6,886 bases of DNA from Brachybacterium sp. GTDB taxonomy: Bacteria > Actinomycetota > Actinomycetes > Actinomycetales > Dermabacteraceae. Made by a program: the position numbers and the translations under genes. Shown in pieces: positions 5,794-6,886 of this stretch; positions within the stretch are counted from its first letter, which is position 1; each line of letters starts with the position of its first letter. The notes beneath the pieces are model-generated. The model was not told where the DNA came from, ran no database searches, and saw only the letters and a program-made list of their open reading frames with translations. The DNA lies in the NCBI GenBank assembly GCA_030451965.1, contig JAKDNE010000172.1, positions 1 through 6,886 of the forward strand, given 5' to 3'.

Positions 5794-6886
5794 TCAGGCG
5801 ATGCGGGTGCCCGTGCCCAGGCGCCGGATCGGCACCGCGAGCCTCCGGACCGCCACCGCCAGGGACACGCCCCCGGCGATCATCCACAGCCCCAGCCCCA
5901 TCGGCCAGACCGGCCGGTTCGGCGGATCGCCGATCCCCTCGGGATATCCGACCTCGTCCGGGTCGCAGTAGATGTTGTGCGCGGGATGCGTGATGGTGGC
6001 GGCGGTGCGCACGCCCGACTTCAGCATGCGCAGCGCGTCCAGGTTCTCGTCCTCATCGTCCCAGGTGGGTACAGGCAGCGGCGGGGCGGCCTCGGCCAGC
6101 AGGACCACCGGATTGCCCCACAGCAGCGGAAGGGTCCAATCGATCCGCGGGACCGTGCTGATCTCGGTCTCCGGCTCGCATCCGCCCGATTCGAACGGAT
6201 ACTCCTCCGAGTAGGACGAGTAGTACCTCGTCACCTCCTGGTCCTGCTGGAGGAAGATCGCGGAGCTGCCCCAGGCGAAGGGGAGCACCACGGTCACCCC
6301 GAACACGATCACGTAGGCCAGCACCACCGAGCCCAGCTGCCGCTGGGTCACCGCGGAGAGCCCCAGCCCGACGGCGGTCACGCACAGCGTGAGCAGCACG
6401 ATCACCAGCACGATGCGCAGGAAATACAGCGGGCCGATGCGGCCCAGCAGCGCGATCGGCACCACCGACGGCAGGGCGAGCACCAGGAAGGCGAGCCCGG
6501 TGAGGAAACCGGCCAGCAGCTTGCCCAGCACGATCTCCAGCGGGCTGAGCAGGCTCGCCTGCAGCGTCGCGAGCGTGCCCGCAGTGCGGTCGCCGTTGAT
6601 CGAACCGGCCGAGAGCGCCGGCACCACCAGCAGCATCGCGAACAGCACCAGGATGATCTGGAAGCTGAACACCATGGCGGCGATCGGCTCCAGATCGTCC
6701 CACTGCGCCGTGTACAGCGTCGGCGCCAGTGCCAGCGCTCCGATGCCCAGCATCACCAGGGTCCATGCCGCGAGCGCTATGTACCAGCGCGAGGACCGCA
6801 GTCGCTGGCGCATCTCGAGCGAGGTCACCAGCCACAGCCCCCGGGGCCGCAGCGCGAGGGTGCCGTTCAGAGCACGCGTGCGGCCG
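5794..6886 (-). CDS. ABC-2 type transporter permease (partial, N terminus beyond right edge)
   Basis: The reading frame is open to the window edge and ends at the TGA read from 5796. 363 residues are visible. The GTG at 6828 gives a 344-residue ORF but has no good ribosome binding site. The 19 codons upstream (ending TLALRPRGLWL) read as normal coding sequence, so the true start is probably outside. Numbered from GTG 6828, membrane helices lie near 16-38, 50-74, 103-128, 133-160, 167-190 and 308-328. The family-typical SINGDRTAGTLATLQ (76-90) and LSPLEIVLGKLLAGF (94-108) sit between helices 2 and 3. Such subunits pair with a cytoplasmic ATPase to export a substrate or move lipids or peptides. 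An unusually long loop (~190-305) with two cysteines (C217, C288) faces outward by topology. The partner ATPase is expected to the right; the substrate cannot be told. Confidence 0.87.
   Translation of the reverse strand, partial: GRTRALNGTLALRPRGLWLVTSLEMRQRLRSSRWYIALAAWTLVMLGIGALALAPTLYTAQWDDLEPIAAMVFSFQIILVLFAMLLVVPALSAGSINGDRTAGTLATLQASLLSPLEIVLGKLLAGFLTGLAFLVLALPSVVPIALLGRIGPLYFLRIVLVIVLLTLCVTAVGLGLSAVTQRQLGSVVLAYVIVFGVTVVLPFAWGSSAIFLQQDQEVTRYYSSYSEEYPFESGGCEPETEISTVPRIDWTLPLLWGNPVVLLAEAAPPLPVPTWDDEDENLDALRMLKSGVRTAATITHPAHNIYCDPDEVGYPEGIGDPPNRPVWPMGLGLWMIAGGVSLAVAVRRLAVPIRRLGTGTRIA

Noticed and set aside
1..6886. Mobile element, CRISPR array, tRNA or toxin-antitoxin system
   Set aside because: No transposase, integrase, terminal repeats, spaced direct repeats, cloverleaf or toxin fold was seen. 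The membrane protein/winged-helix pair was considered as toxin-antitoxin but lacks any toxin signature.

Overview
This is a very GC-rich window whose genes often start with GTG and whose promoters carry TANNNT-type -10 boxes. Together with a recR gene of actinobacterial type, this points to a high-GC Gram-positive organism. A Micrococcales-like genome, for example Dermabacteraceae/Brachybacterium, is a guess from overall feel, not from a search.

Layout, left to right. (1) 1-302, + strand: the 3' end of a gene whose Ala/Pro-rich linker and conserved-looking tail fit the C terminus of DNA polymerase III subunit gamma/tau (dnaX). (2) 303-1233, + strand: a compact two-gene unit encoding a small four-helix membrane protein and, overlapping its stop codon, a small winged-helix regulator. 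Its promoter region carries two copies of the same 15-bp inverted repeat, TTGCC-N5-GGCAA, one over the -35 box and one over the -10 end/transcription start. This is the strongest non-coding signal in the window. (3) 1252-3228, - strand: a glycoside hydrolase family 125 (metal-independent exo-alpha-1,6-mannosidase type) gene and, downstream of it, a stand-alone GyrI-like effector-binding domain protein. (4) 3393-5721, + strand: recR, apparently read from a leaderless mRNA, followed 16 nt later by a 572-residue multi-pass membrane protein of unknown family. (5) 5794-6886, - strand: an ABC-2 type transporter permease whose N terminus lies beyond the right edge.

How the genes fit together. dnaX and recR are usually close neighbours in Actinobacteria, commonly with ybaB/ebfC between them. 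Here about 3.1 kb carrying two unrelated modules separates them, and no ybaB is visible. recR has its own promoter, which fits this separation. The regulator of module 2 most simply represses its own operon through the paired operators. Module 3 looks like cytoplasmic mannoside catabolism. The ABC permease presumably belongs to an operon with an ATPase gene to the right of the window.

No rRNA, tRNA, CRISPR array, insertion sequence or prophage gene is visible. The only intergenic stretches over 100 bp are 303-457 and 3229-3392, and both are promoter regions.
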